Source of the DNA: Nematostella vectensis
Lineage: Eukaryota; Cnidaria; Anthozoa; Actiniaria; Edwardsiidae
Direction of reading: 5' to 3'
DNA length: 64,000 bases
Assembly: GCF_932526225.1 (NCBI RefSeq)
Contig: NC_064046.1
Coordinates: forward strand, 5,319,306-5,383,305
Under the pieces are notes generated by a model, which was not told where the DNA came from, ran no database searches, and saw only the letters and a list, made by a program, of their open reading frames with translations. Below are positions 9,895 through 19,980 of this stretch, in pieces. Positions within the stretch are counted from its first letter, which is position 1. Every line of letters starts with the position of its first letter. The position numbers and the translations under genes are program-made.

Positions 9895-9967
9895 GGCCTT
9901 GAGGCCCAATGGAAAGGGCGCCTGACTACGGATCAGGAGATTCCAGGTTTGAGTCCTGGCAGGGTCG
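9895..9967 (+). pseudogene. tRNA-Arg-derived copy, TTTGAGT T loop and altered D loop
   Basis: ACG loop and stems are kept, but C56 is T and the D loop reads CAATGGAAAG; T8 is A. Same class at 12742, 13752, 18513, 23551, 30229, 35874 and 61941. C56 is needed both for the D/T loop contact and for the B box. Confidence 0.7.
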
Positions 9968-10092
9968 CTGATTTTTGCCTCGTGTTTTTTTTTCTTATAG
10001 TTATTATTTCGATTATTTTGAGTCGTTCTTTTGAATCGGCGATTTGCGTCTGCCAATGTGATGTACTAAGTTCGAAATACTACGTCAACGTC

Positions 10093-10165
10093 GGCCTTGT
10101 GGCCCAATGGATAAGGTGCCTGACTACGGATCAGGAGATTCGAGGTTAGAGTCCTGGCAGGGTCC
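10093..10165 (+). pseudogene. Chimera: standard 5' half, class B T arm
   Basis: Standard through GATTC, then GAGGTTAGAGTCCTGG (C56 to A). Similar chimeras start at 13951, 18710, 23748, 25146, 30427, 33700, 36071, 41328, 41513, 53836, 54020, 56566, 56750, 58085, 59923 and 62138. The switch point is always within the variable loop or T stem. Confidence 0.72.
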
Positions 10166-10247
10166 CTAATTTTTGCCTCGTTCTTTTGAATCGGCGATTT
10201 GCGTCTGCCAACGTGATGTACTAAGTTCGAAATACTACGTCGACGTC

Positions 10248-10320
10248 GGCCTTGGGGCCCAATGGATAAGGCGCCTGACTACGGATCAGGAGATTCCAGG
10301 TTCGAGTCCTGGCAGGGTCG
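10248..10320 (+). tRNA. tRNA-Arg(ACG), G8 variant
   Basis: Consensus apart from T8 to G (GGCCTTGGGGCCC). T8 normally contacts A14 in the tRNA core and also begins the A box. Confidence 0.72.
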
Positions 10321-10402
10321 CTGATTTTTGCCTCCTTCTTTTGAATCGGCGAATTGCGTCTGCCAACGTAATGTACTAAGCTTGAAATACTACATCAACG
10401 TC

Positions 10403-10475
10403 GACCTTGTGGCCCAATGGATAAGGCGTCTGACTACGGATCAGGAGATTCCAGGTTCGAGTCCTGGCAGGGTCG
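10403..10475 (+). tRNA. tRNA-Arg(ACG), GACC type with TCTGA stem
   Basis: All stems paired; the anticodon stem TCTGA/TCAGG resembles the GTCTGACTACGG form of animal tRNA-Arg(ACG). Downstream reads CTGATTTGTGCC, so the nearest T4 is at 10494-10497, about 19 nt past the gene. Confidence 0.92.
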
Positions 10476-11058
10476 CTGATTTGTGCCTCCTTCTTTTGAA
10501 TCGGCGAATTGCGTCTGCCAACGTAATGTACTAAAATCGAAATACTACGTCAAGATCGGCCTTGTGGCCCAATGGATAAGGCGCCTGACTACGGATTAGG
10601 AGATTCTAGGTTTGAGTCCTGACAGGATTGCTAATTTTTGCTTCCTTCTTCTTAATCGTGATAATTTTGTTAGCTGTTCGTTTTTTCTATGATGTAGTGT
10701 ATAATTTTCCTTATTCGAGTCCCGGGAGGGTCCCTGTCTTTGCATAATATTTGATGTCAACGCTATTTGTTTCACGCGAGGTGATTTACTTATTCCAAAA
10801 TTACAACATTAACCTCAGCCCTGTGGCCCAATATAAACGACGCCTGACTACGGATCAAGAGATTCCGTAACATCAGCCCTATGGCCCAATGGATAAGTCG
10901 CCTGAATAGGGATCAGGAGATTCGAGGTTAGAGTCCTGGCAGGGTCTCTGATTTTTTCTTCCTTCTTTTCTATCCTGATCCTTGGCATAATAATTTTACT
11001 CCTGGCGATTTGCGTCTGGCAATGTGACGTCCTAAGTTCGAGATACTACTTTAACGTC

Positions 11059-11131
11059 GGCCTTGTAGCCCAATGGATAAGGCGCCTGACTACGGATCAG
11101 GAGATTCCAGGTTCGAGTCCTGGCAGGGTCG
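11059..11131 (+). tRNA. tRNA-Arg(ACG), A9 variant
   Basis: Consensus except G9 to A (TAGCCCAATGG), which still fits the A box. The paralogue 31393 has the standard base. Confidence 0.82.
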
Positions 11132-12085
11132 ATGGTTTTGCCTCGATTTTTTCTTATAGTGATTATTTTGATTTCTGTTAGTCTTTTCTATGATGTAAAG
11201 TATAATTTTTCAGGTTAAAGTGCTGGTAGGGTCGCCGTCTTTGTATAATATTTTGGGCTATTTGCTACGGGCAATGTGACGTACTAATTACAAGTTTACA
11301 ACAGTAACCTCGGCCCTGTGGCCCAATGGATAAGTGGCCTTACTACGGATCAGGAGATTCGAGGTTAGAGTCCTGGCAGGGTCTCTGATTTTTGCTTCCT
11401 TCTTTTCTATCCTGATCCTTGGCATAATAATTTTACTTCTGGCGATTTGCGTCTGGCAATGTGACGTACTAAGTTAGAGATACTACTTTAACGTCGGTCT
11501 TGTGGCCCAATGGATAAGGCGCCTGACTACGGATCAGGAGATTCCAGTTCGAGTTTTTTCTATGATGTAGTGTATATGTTTCCTAGTTCGAATCCCGGCA
11601 GGGTCCCTGTCTTTGCATAATATTTGATGTCAACGCTATTTGTTTCACGCGAGGTGATTTACTTATTCCAAAATTACAACATTAATTCCAGCCCTGTGGC
11701 CCAATATATACGACGCCTGACTACGGATCAGGAGATTCCGTAACATCAGCTCTATGGCCCAATGGATAAGTCGCCTGATCAGGGATCAGGAGATTCGAGG
11801 TTAGAGTCCTGGCAGGGTCTCTGATTTTTGCTTCCTTCTTTTCTATCCTGATCCTTGGCATAATAATTTTACTCCTGGCGATTTGCGTCTCGCAATGTGC
11901 GTACTAAGTCCGAAATACTACTTTAACGTCGTCCTTGTGGCCCAATGGATAAGGCGCCTGACTACGGATCAGGAGATTCCAGGTTCTAGTCCTGGCAGGG
12001 TCGCTGATTTTTTCCTCGTTTTTTTGAATCGGCGATTTGCGTCTGCCAATGTGATGTACTAAGTTGGAAATACTACATCAACGTC

Positions 12086-12158
12086 GACCTTGTGGCCCAA
12101 TGGATAAGGCGCCTGACTACGGATCAGGAGATTCCAGGTTCGAGTCCTGACAGGGTCG
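12086..12158 (+). tRNA. tRNA-Arg(ACG), GACC type
   Basis: The 2,847-bp partner of 9239-9311, with the same C-A outer T-stem pair. Confidence 0.82.
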
Positions 12159-14208
12159 CTGATTTTTGCCTCCTTCTTTTGAATCGGCGAATTGCGTCTG
12201 CCAACGTAATTAACTAAGTTCGAAATACTACGTCAACATCGGCCTTGTGGCCCAATGGATAAGGCGCCTGACTACGGATTAGGAGATTGTAGGTTTGAGT
12301 CCTGACAGGATTGCTAATTTTTGCTTCCTTCTTCTTAATCGTGATAATTTTGTTAGCTGTTCGTTTTTTCTATGATGTAGTGTATAATTTTTCTTGTTCG
12401 AATCCCGGCAGGGTCCCTGTCTTTGCATAATATTTGATGTCAACGCTATTTGTTTCACGCGAGGTGATTTACTTATTCCAAAATTACAACATTAATTCCA
12501 GCCCTGTGGCCCAATATATACGACGCCTGACTACGGATCAGGAGATTCCGTAACATCAGCCCTATGGCCCAATGGATAAGTCGCCTGATTAAGGATCAGG
12601 AGATTCGAGGTTAGTGTCCTGGCAGGGTCTCTGATTTTTGCTTCCTTTTTTTCTATCCTGATCCTTGGCATAAAAAGTTTACTCCTGGCGATTTGCGTCT
12701 GCCAATGTGAGGTACTAACTTCGAGAATTAACTTCAACGTCGGCCTTGAGGCCCAATGGAAAGGGCGCCTGACTACGGATCAGGAGATTCCAGGTTTGAG
12801 TCCTGGCAGGGTCGCTGATTTTTGCCTCGTGTTTTTTTTCTTATAGTTATTATTTCGATTATTTTGAGTCGTTCTTTTGAATCGGCGATTTGCGTCTGCC
12901 AATGTGATGTACTAAGTTCGAAATACTACGTCAACATCGGCCTTGTGGCCCAATGGATAATGCGCCTGACTACGGATCAGGAGATTCCAGGTTCGAGTCC
13001 TGGCAGGGTAGCTGATTTTTTTACTCGTTCTTTTGAATCGGCGATTTGCGTCTGCCAACGTGATGTACTAAGTTCGAAATACTATGTCAACGTCGGCCTT
13101 GTGACCAAATGGATAAGGCGCCTGACTACGGATCAGGAGATTCCAGGTTCGAGTCCTGGCAGGGTAGCTGATTTTTTTACTCGTTCTTTTGAATCGGCGA
13201 TTTGCGTCTGCCAACGTGATGTACTAAGTTCGAAATACTATGTCAACATCGGCCTTGTGGCCCAATGGATAAGGCGCCTGACTACGGATTAGGAGATTCT
13301 AGGTTTGAGTCCTGACAGGATTGCTAATTTTTGCTTCCTTCTTCTTAATCGTGATAATTTTGTTAGCTGTTCGTTTTTTCTATGATGTAGTGTATAATTT
13401 TTCTTGTTCGAATCCCGGCAGGGTCCCTGTCTTTGCATAATATTTGATGTCAACGCTATTTGTTTCACGCGAGGTGATTTACTTATTCCAAAATTACAAC
13501 ATTAATTCCAGCCCTGTGGCCCAATATATACGACGCCTGACTACGGATCAGGAGATTCCGTAACATCAGCCCTATGGCCCAATGGATAAGTCGCCTGATT
13601 AGGGATCAGGAGATTCGAGGTTAGTGTCCTGGCAGGGTCTCTGATTTTTGCTTCCTTTTTTTCTATCCTGATCCTTGGCATAAAAAGTTTACTCCTGGCG
13701 ATTTGCGTCTGCCAATGTGAGGTACTAACTTCGAGAATTTACTTCAACGTCGGCCTTGAGGCCCAATGGAAAGGGCGCCTGACTACGGATCAGGAGATTC
13801 CAGGTTTGAGTCCTGGCAGGGTCGCTGATTTTTGCCTCGTGTTTTTTTTTTCTTATAGTTATTATTTCGATTATTTTGAGTCGTTCTTTTGAATCGGCGA
13901 TTTGCGTCTGCCAATGTGATGTACTAAGTTCGAAATACTACGTCAACGTCGGCCTTGTGGCCCAATGGATAAGGTGCCTGACTACGGATCAGGAGATTCG
14001 AGGTTAGAGTCCTGGCAGGGTCTCTGATTTTTTCTTCCTTCTTTTTGATCGTGATAATTTTGTTTCTGTTCGTCTTTTCTATGTTGTAGTGAATAATTTT
14101 CCTTGTTCGAATCCCGGCAGGGTCCCTGTCTTTGCATAGTATTTGATGTCAACGCTATTTGTTTCACGCGAGGTGATTTACTTATTCCAAAATTACAACA
14201 TTTACCTC

Positions 14209-14281
14209 ATCCCTGTGGCCCAATATATACGACGCCTGACTACAGATCAGGAGATTCCAGGTTCGAGTCCTGGCAGGGTCG
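14209..14281 (+). tRNA. tRNA-like gene with ACA anticodon
   Basis: Starts ATCCCTGTGGCCCAATATA. Loop CTACAGA gives ACA (Cys UGU codon) by G36 to A. T arm, B box and G73 are intact, but the D arm (CAATATATAC/GAC) and acceptor are weak. Same class at 24006, 36329 and 62396, and with the T loop damaged (TTCCAGT) at 18968, 25405 and 58344. Probably a pseudogene. Confidence 0.6.
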
Positions 14282-14363
14282 CTGATTTTTGCCTACTTCT
14301 TTTGAATCGGCGAATTGCGTCTGCCAACGTACATTACTAAGTTCGAAATACTACGTCAACATC

Positions 14364-14436
14364 GGCCTTGTTGCCGAATGGATAAGGCGCCTGAATAGGG
14401 ATCAGGAGCTTCGAGGTTAGAGTCCTGGCAGGGTCT
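14364..14436 (+). pseudogene. Chimera: GGCC 5' end with AGG loop
   Basis: GGCCTTGTTGCC 5' end, loop ATAGGGA, variable AGCTT, T arm CGAGGTTAGAGTCC. Same class at 17202, 19123, 22240, 24161, 25560, 36484, 58499 and 62551. B box lost. Confidence 0.72.
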
Positions 14437-14547
14437 CTGATTTTTTCTTCCTTCTTTTCTATCCTGATCCTTGGCATAATAATTTTACTCCTGGCGATTT
14501 GCGTCTGGCAATGTGACGTACTAAGTTCGAGATACTACTTTAACGTC

Positions 14548-14620
14548 GGCCTTGTGGCCCAATGGATGAGGCGCCTGACTACGGATCAGGAGATTCCAGG
14601 TTCGAGTCCTGGCAGGGTCT
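14548..14620 (+). tRNA. tRNA-Arg(ACG) with discriminator T
   Basis: Good cloverleaf and B box, but base 73 is T because the gene is joined to a CTCTGATTTTT spacer; here A21 is also G (GGATGAGG). Other discriminator-T copies start at 37540, 38627, 39869, 42819, 44436, 45742, 47926, 48731, 50037, 52221, 55107, 57901 and 63607. A pyrimidine at 73 is unusual for tRNA-Arg. Confidence 0.7.
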
Positions 14621-14731
14621 CTGATTTTTACTTCCTTCTTTTCTATCCTGATCCTTGGCATAAACATTTTACTCCTGGCGATTTGTGTCTGCCAATGGGA
14701 CGTACTAAGTTCGAGAATTTACTTCAACGTC

Positions 14732-14804
14732 GGCCTTGTGGCCCAATGGATAAGGCGCCTGACTACGGATCAGGAGATTCCAGGTTCGAGTCCTGGCAGG
14801 GTCG
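14732..14804 (+). tRNA. tRNA-Arg(ACG), GGCC type
   Basis: Consensus copy. Downstream T-run is weakened (CTGATGTTTGCC). Confidence 0.9.
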
Positions 14805-14886
14805 CTGATGTTTGCCTCGTTCTTTTGAATCGGCGATTTGCGTCTGCCAACGTGATGTACTATATTCGAAATTCTACGTCAACATC

Positions 14887-14959
14887 GGCCTTGTGGCCCA
14901 ATGGATAAGGCGTCTGACTACGGATCAGGAAATTCCAGGTTCGAGTCCTGGCAGGGTCG
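14887..14959 (+). tRNA. tRNA-Arg(ACG), TCTGA stem
   Basis: All stems paired (TCTGA/TCAGG); variable loop AAATT. The left edge of the 5,038-bp-offset duplication lies within it. Confidence 0.88.
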
Positions 14960-15041
14960 CTGATTTTTGCCTCCTTCTTTTGAATCGGCGAATTGCGTCT
15001 GCCAACGTAATGTACTAAAATCGCAATACTACGTCAACGTC

Positions 15042-15114
15042 GGACTTCTGGCCCAATGGATAAGGCGCCTGACCACGGATCAGGAGATTCCAGGTTCGAG
15101 TCCTGGCAGGGTAG
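15042..15114 (+). pseudogene. tRNA-Arg-derived copy with GGACTTC acceptor
   Basis: GGACTTC leaves two mispairs against CAGGGTC, and here T33 is C (loop CCACGGA). Same acceptor class: 16575, 20080, 21613, 32797, 34004, 35218, 40673, 53181, 55911, 59456, 60227, 61285. 32797 and 59456 keep CTACGGA and the full T arm and are the least damaged. Confidence 0.65.
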
Positions 15115-15196
15115 CTGATTTTTGCCTCCTTCTTTTGAATCGGCGAATTGCGTCTGCCGACGTATATTACTAAGTTCGAAATACTACGTCAAAATC

Positions 15197-15269
15197 GGCC
15201 TTGTTGCCTAATGGATAAGGCGCCTGACTACGGATCAGGAGATTCTAGGTTCGATTCCTGGCAGGATCG
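15197..15269 (+). tRNA. tRNA-Arg(ACG), TTCGATT loop class
   Basis: B box GGTTCGATTCC intact, T stem CTAGG/CCTGG with one wobble, acceptor one mispair (CAGGATC). Similar copies, most with the TTCGATT loop: 20235, 24659, 40828, 42318, 43935, 45241, 49536, 53336, 56066, 57400. Each precedes a type IV spacer. Borderline between gene and pseudogene. Confidence 0.6.
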
Positions 15270-16078
15270 GTGATTTTTGCTTCCTTCTTCTTAATCGTGA
15301 TAATTTTGTTTGCTCTTCGTCTTTTCTATGATGTAGTGTATAATTTTCCTTATTCGAGTCCCGGCAGGGTCCCTGTCTTTGCATAATATATGATGTCAAC
15401 GCTATTTGTTTCACGCGAGGTGATTTACTTATTCCAAAATTACAACATTAATCTCAGCCCTGTGGCCCAATATAAACGACGCCTGACTACGGATCAGGAG
15501 ATTCCGTAACATCAGCCCTATGGCCCAATGGATAAGTCCCCTGAATAGGGATCAGGAGATTCGAGGTTAGAGTCCTGGCAGGGTCTCTGATTTTTGCTTC
15601 CTTCTTTTCTATCCTGATCCTTGGCATAATAATTTTACTCCTGGCGATTTGCGTCTGGCAATGTGACGTACTAAGTTCGAGATACTACTTTAACGTCGGC
15701 CTTGTGGCCCAATGGATAAGGCGCCTGACTACGGATCAGCAGATTCCAGGTTCGAGTCCTGGCAGGGTCGCTGGTTTTGCCTCGATTTTTTCTTATAGTG
15801 ATTATTTCGATTTCTGTTAGTCTTTTCTATGATGTAAAGTATAATTTTTCAGGTTAAAGTGCTGGTAGGGTCGCCGTCTTTGTATAATATTTTGGGCTAT
15901 TTGCTACGGGCAATGTGACGTACTAATTACAAGTTTACAACAGTAACCTCGGCCCTGTGGCCCAATGGATAAGTGGCCTTACTACGGATCAGGAGATTCA
16001 AAGTTAGAGTCCTGGCAGGGTCTCTGATTTTTGCTTCCTTCTTTTCTATCCTGATCCTTGGCATAATAATTTTACTTC

Positions 16079-16127
16079 CGCCTGACTACGGATCAGGAGA
16101 TTCCAGGTTCGAGTCCTGGCAGGGTAT
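16079..16127 (+). pseudogene. tRNA 3' two-thirds fragment
   Basis: A type II spacer (ATAATTTTACTTC) runs straight into CGCCTGACTACGG, so the acceptor 5' strand and D arm are missing. The anticodon and T arms are intact. Same junction at 16193, 17764 (AAG loop), 18276, 19688, 21117, 21231, 22802, 23314, 26125, 32405 and 59064. Confidence 0.75.
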
Positions 16128-16419
16128 CTGATTTTTGCTTCCTTCTTTTCTATCCTGATCCTTGGCATAATAATTTTACTTCCGCCTGACTACGGATCAG
16201 GAGATTCCAGGTTCGAGTCCTGGCAGGGTCGCTGATTTTTGCCTCGATTTTTTTCTTAGTGGCCTGACTACGGATCAGGAGATTCGAGGTTAGAGTCCTG
16301 ACAGGGTCTCTGATTTTTACTTCCTTCTTTTCTATACTGATCCTTGTTATAAAATTTTACTCCTAGCTATTTGCGTCTGCCAATGGGACGTACTAAGTTC
16401 GAGAATTTACTTCAACGTC

Positions 16420-16492
16420 GGCCTTGTGGCCCAATGGATAAGTCGCCTGACAACGGATCAGGAGATTCCAGGTTCGACTCCTGGCAGGGTCG
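16420..16492 (+). pseudogene. tRNA-Arg-derived copy with A33
   Basis: Loop CAACGGA places A at the nearly invariant T33; D stem GCC/GTC has a mismatch. T loop is TTCGACT. Repeated at 21458. Confidence 0.65.
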
Positions 16493-17860
16493 CTGATTTT
16501 TGACTAGTTCTTTTGAATCGGCGATTTGCGTCTGCCAACGTGATGTACTAAGTTCGAAATTTTACGTCAACGTCGGACTTCTGGCCCAATGGATAAGGCG
16601 CCTGACGACGGATCAGGAGATTCCAGGTTCGAGTCCTGACAGGGTAGCTGATTTTTGCCTCCTTCTTTTGAATCGGCGAATTGCGTCTGCCAACGTAATT
16701 TACTAAGTTCGAAATACTACGTCAACATCGGCGTTGTGGCCCAATGGATAAGGCGCCTCACTACGGATTAGGAGATTCTAGGTTTGAGTCCTGACAGGAA
16801 TTCTAATTTTTGCTTCCTTCTTCTTAATCGTGATAATTTTGTTAGCTGTTCGTTTTTTCTATGATGTAGTGTATAATTTTTCTTGTTCGAATCCCGGCAG
16901 GGTCCCTGTCTTTGCATAATATTTGATGTCAACGCTATTTGTTTCACGCGAGGTGATTTACTTATTCCAAAATTACAACATTAATTCCAGCCCTGTGGCC
17001 CAATATATACGACGCCTGACTACGGATCAGGAGATTCCGTAACATCAGCCCTATTCCCCAATGAATAAGTCGCCTGATTAGGGATCAGGAGATTCGAGGT
17101 TAGTGTCCTGGCAGGGTCGCTGATTTTTGCCTCCTTCTTTTGAATCGGCGAATTGCGTCTGCCAACGTAATTTACTAAGTTCGAAATACTACGTCAACAT
17201 CGGCCTTGTTGCCCAATGGATATGGCGCCTGAATAGGGATTAGGAGCTTCGAGGTTAGAGTCCTGGCAGGGTCTCTGATTTTTTCTTCCTTCTTTTCTAT
17301 CCTGATCCTTGGCATAATAATTTTACTCCTGGCGATTTGCTGGCAATGTGACGTACTATGTTCGAGATACTACTTTAACGTCGGCCTTGTGGCCCAATGG
17401 ATAAGGCGCCTGACTACGGATCAGGAGATTACAGATTCGAGTTCTAGCAGGGTCGCTGGTTTTGCCTCAATTTTTTCTTATAGTGATTATTTCGATTTCT
17501 GTTAGTCTTTTCTATTATGTAAAGTATAATTTTTCAGGTTAAAGTGCTGGTAGGGTCGCCGTCTTTGTATAATATTTTGGGCTATTTGCTACGGGCAATG
17601 TGACGTACTAATTACAAGTTTACAACAGTACCCTCGGCCCTGTGGCCCAACGGATAAGTGGCCTTACTACGGATCAGGAGATTCGAGGTTAGAGTCCTGG
17701 CAGGGTCTCTGATTTTTGCTTCCTTCTTTTCTATCCTGATCCTTGGCATAATAATTTTACTTCCGCCTGACTAAGGATCAGGAGATTCCAGGTTCGAGTC
17801 CTGGCAGGGTCGCTGCTTTTTTACTCGTTCTTTTGAATCGGCGATTTGCGTCTGGCAATG

Positions 17861-17894
17861 TGACGTACTAAGTTCGAGATACTACTTTAACGTC
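17861..17894 (+). promoter_or_regulatory. Conserved 5' flank block of tRNA-Arg units
   Basis: The 34 nt before the gene begin TGACGTACTAA and end AACGTC. An equivalent block stands 34-35 nt upstream of the tRNA in all four spacer types: TGATGTACTAAG (I), TGACGTACTAAG (II), TGACGTACTAATTAC (III), TGATTTACTTATTCC (IV). The distance is kept although the sequence differs. Common descent of the spacers explains much of this. A role in Pol III initiation or start-site choice is inference. Confidence 0.45.
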
Positions 17895-17967
17895 GACCTT
17901 GTGGCCCAATGGATAAGGCGCCTGACTACGGATCAGGAGATTCCAGGTTCGAGTCCTGGCAGGGTCG
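17895..17967 (+). tRNA. tRNA-Arg(ACG), reference copy for the array
   Basis: Complete 73-nt cloverleaf, used below as the standard. Acceptor GACCTTG pairs with CAGGGTC through all seven positions (one T-G wobble). Linker TG; three-pair D stem GCC/GGC around CAATGGATAA; anticodon arm CCTGA-CTACGGA-TCAGG with anticodon ACG at 17928-17930; variable AGATT; T arm CCAGG-TTCGAGT-CCTGG; discriminator G73. T8, A14, GG18-19, A20, T33 and C56 are all present; A20 and C35 are known arginine identity elements. A box is at nt 8-18 and B box at nt 52-62. No intron and no CCA. Expected to decode CGU/CGC/CGA once A34 is edited to inosine. Type II-like 5' flank, type III spacer downstream. Confidence 0.95.
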
Positions 17968-17971
17968 CTGG

Positions 17972-17988
17972 TTTTGCCTCGATTTTTT
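17972..17988 (+). terminator. Pol III T-run terminator (TTTT, then TTTTTT)
   Basis: The first T4 starts 5 nt past the discriminator base and a T6 follows at 17983-17988. Most type I units instead have a single T5 (CTGATTTTTGCC), and many 156-bp units have T7 (GATTTTTTTACTCG). Such coding-strand T-runs are the standard Pol III stop signal. Confidence 0.75.
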
Positions 17989-18659
17989 CTTATAGTGATT
18001 ATTTCGATTTCTGTTAGTCTTTTCTATGATGTAAAGTATAATTTTTCAGGTTAAAGTGCTGGTAGGGTCGCCTTCTTTGTATAATATTTTGGGCTATTTG
18101 CTACGGGCAATCTGACGTACTAATTACAAGTTTACAACAGTAACCTCGGCCCTGTGGCCCAATGGATAAGTGGCCTTACTACGGATCAGGAGATTCGAGG
18201 TTAGAGTCCTGGCAGGGTCTCTGATTTTTGCTTCCTTCTTTTCTATCCTGATCCTTGGCATAATAATTTTACTTCCGCCTGACTACGGATCAGGAGATTC
18301 CAGGTTCGAGTCCTGGCAGGGACGCTGATTTTTGCCTCGATTTTTTCTTAGTGGCCTGACTACGGATCAGGAGATTCGAGGTTAGAGTCCTGGCAGGGTC
18401 TCTGATTTTTACTTCCTTCTTTTGGATACTGATCCTTGGCATAAAAATTTTACTCCTGGCGATTTGCGTCTGCCAATGGGACGTACTAAGTTCGAGAATT
18501 TACTTCAACGTTGGCCTTGAGGCCCAATGGAAAGGGCGCCTGACTACGGATCAGGAGATTCCAGGTTTGAGTCCTGCCAGGGTCGCTGATTTTTGCCTCG
18601 TGTTTTTTTTCTTATAGTTATTATTTCGATTATTTTGAGTCGTTCTTTTGAATCGGCGA

Positions 18660-19980
18660 TTTGCGTCTGCCAATGTGATGTACTAAGTTCGAAATACTAC
18701 GTCAACGTCGGCCTTGTGGCCCAATGGATAAGGTGCCTGACTACGGATCAGGAGATTCGAGGTTAGAGTCCTGGCAGGGTCTCTGATTTTTTCTTCCTTC
18801 TTTTTGATCGTGATAATTTTGTTTCTGTTCGTCTTTTCTATGTTGTAGTGAATAATTTTCCTTGTTCGAATCCCGGCAGGGTCCCTGTCTTTGCATAATA
18901 TTTGATGTCAACGCTATTTGTTTCACGCGAGGTGATTTACTTATTCCAAAATTACAACATTTACCTCATCCCTGTGGCCCAATATATACGACGCCTGACT
19001 ACAGATCAGGAGATTCCAGGTTCCAGTCCTGGCAGGGTCGCTGATTTTTGCCTACTTCTTTTGAATCGGCGAATTGCGTCTGCCAACGTACATTACTAAG
19101 TTCGAAATACTACGTCAACATCGGCCTTGTTGCCGAATGGATAAGGCGCCTGAATAGGGATCAGGAGCTTCGAGGTTAGAGTCCTGGCAGGGTCTCTGAT
19201 TTTTTCTTCCTTCTTTTCTATCCTGATCCTTGGCATAATAATTTTACTCCTGGCGATTTGCGTCTGGCAATGTGACGTACTAAGTTCGAGATACTACTTT
19301 AACGTCGGCCTTGTGGCCCAATGGATAAGGCGCCTGACTACGGATCAGGAGATTCCAGGTTCGAGTCCTAGCAGGGTTGCTGGTTTTGCCTCGATTTTTT
19401 CTTATAGTGATTATTTCGATTTCTGTTAGTCTTTTCTATGATGTAAAGTATAATTTTTCAGGTTAAAGTGCTGGTAGGGTCGCCGTCTTTGTATAATATT
19501 TTGGGCTATTTGCTACGGGGAATGTGACGTACTAATTACAAGTTTACAACAGTAACCTCGGCCCTGTGGCCCAATGGATAAGTGGCCTTACTACGGATCA
19601 AGAGATTCGAGGTTAGAGTCCTGGCAGTGTCTATGATTTTTGCTTCCTTCTTTTCTATCCTTATCCTTGGCATAATAATTTTACTTCCGCCTGACTACGG
19701 ATCAGGAGATTCCAGGTTCGAGTCCTGGCAGGGTCGCTGATTTTTGCCTCGATTTTTTCTTAGTGGCCTGACTACGGATCAGGAGATTCGAGGTTAGAGT
19801 GCTGGCAGGGTCTCTGATTTTTACTTCCTTCTTTTCTATACTGATCCTTGGCATAAAAATGTTACTCCTGGCGATTTGCGTCTGCCAATGGGACGTACTA
19901 AGTTCGAGAATTTACTTCAACGTCGGCCTTGTGGCCCAATGGATAAGGCGCCTGACTACGGATCAGGAAATTAAAGGTTC
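18660..19980 (+). repeat. 1.3-kb block, copy 1 of 3
   Basis: Matches 25100-26417 (offset 6,436-6,437) and 57984-59347 (a further 32,939). Contains, in order, a chimera, an ACA copy, an AGG chimera, a GGCC gene with CCTAG T stem, a class D copy and fragments. Confidence 0.8.

Larger units (their letters stand above)
7711..10557 (+). repeat. 2,847-bp tandem duplication, first copy
   Basis: tRNA starts 7711, 8028, 8212, 8465, 8901, 9084, 9239, 9394, 9711 and 9895 all recur exactly 2,847 bp later. Exact edges are unresolved because both flanks are also tRNA units. Confidence 0.85.
6277..11739 (+). repeat. Segmental block, first copy (partner 26427-32073)
   Basis: Offset to the partner is 20,150 bp at the left end and 20,334 bp from about 6,740 onward, because this copy lacks one 184-bp unit. 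The left edge lies in the T arm or acceptor of the tRNA at 6212. The right edge lies at GATTCC of the truncated tRNA starting at 11690. Confidence 0.9.
10558..12990 (+). repeat. 2,847-bp tandem duplication, second copy
   Basis: Mirrors 7711 onward. Similarity in register is lost near the gene at 12939, where 156-bp units take over. Confidence 0.8.
14937..19359 (+). repeat. 4.4-kb block, first copy (offset 5,038 bp)
   Basis: Every tRNA from 15042 to 19307 recurs 5,038 bp later. Both edges are in tRNA bodies: the T arm at the left, and CCAG of the T stem at the right. Confidence 0.88.
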
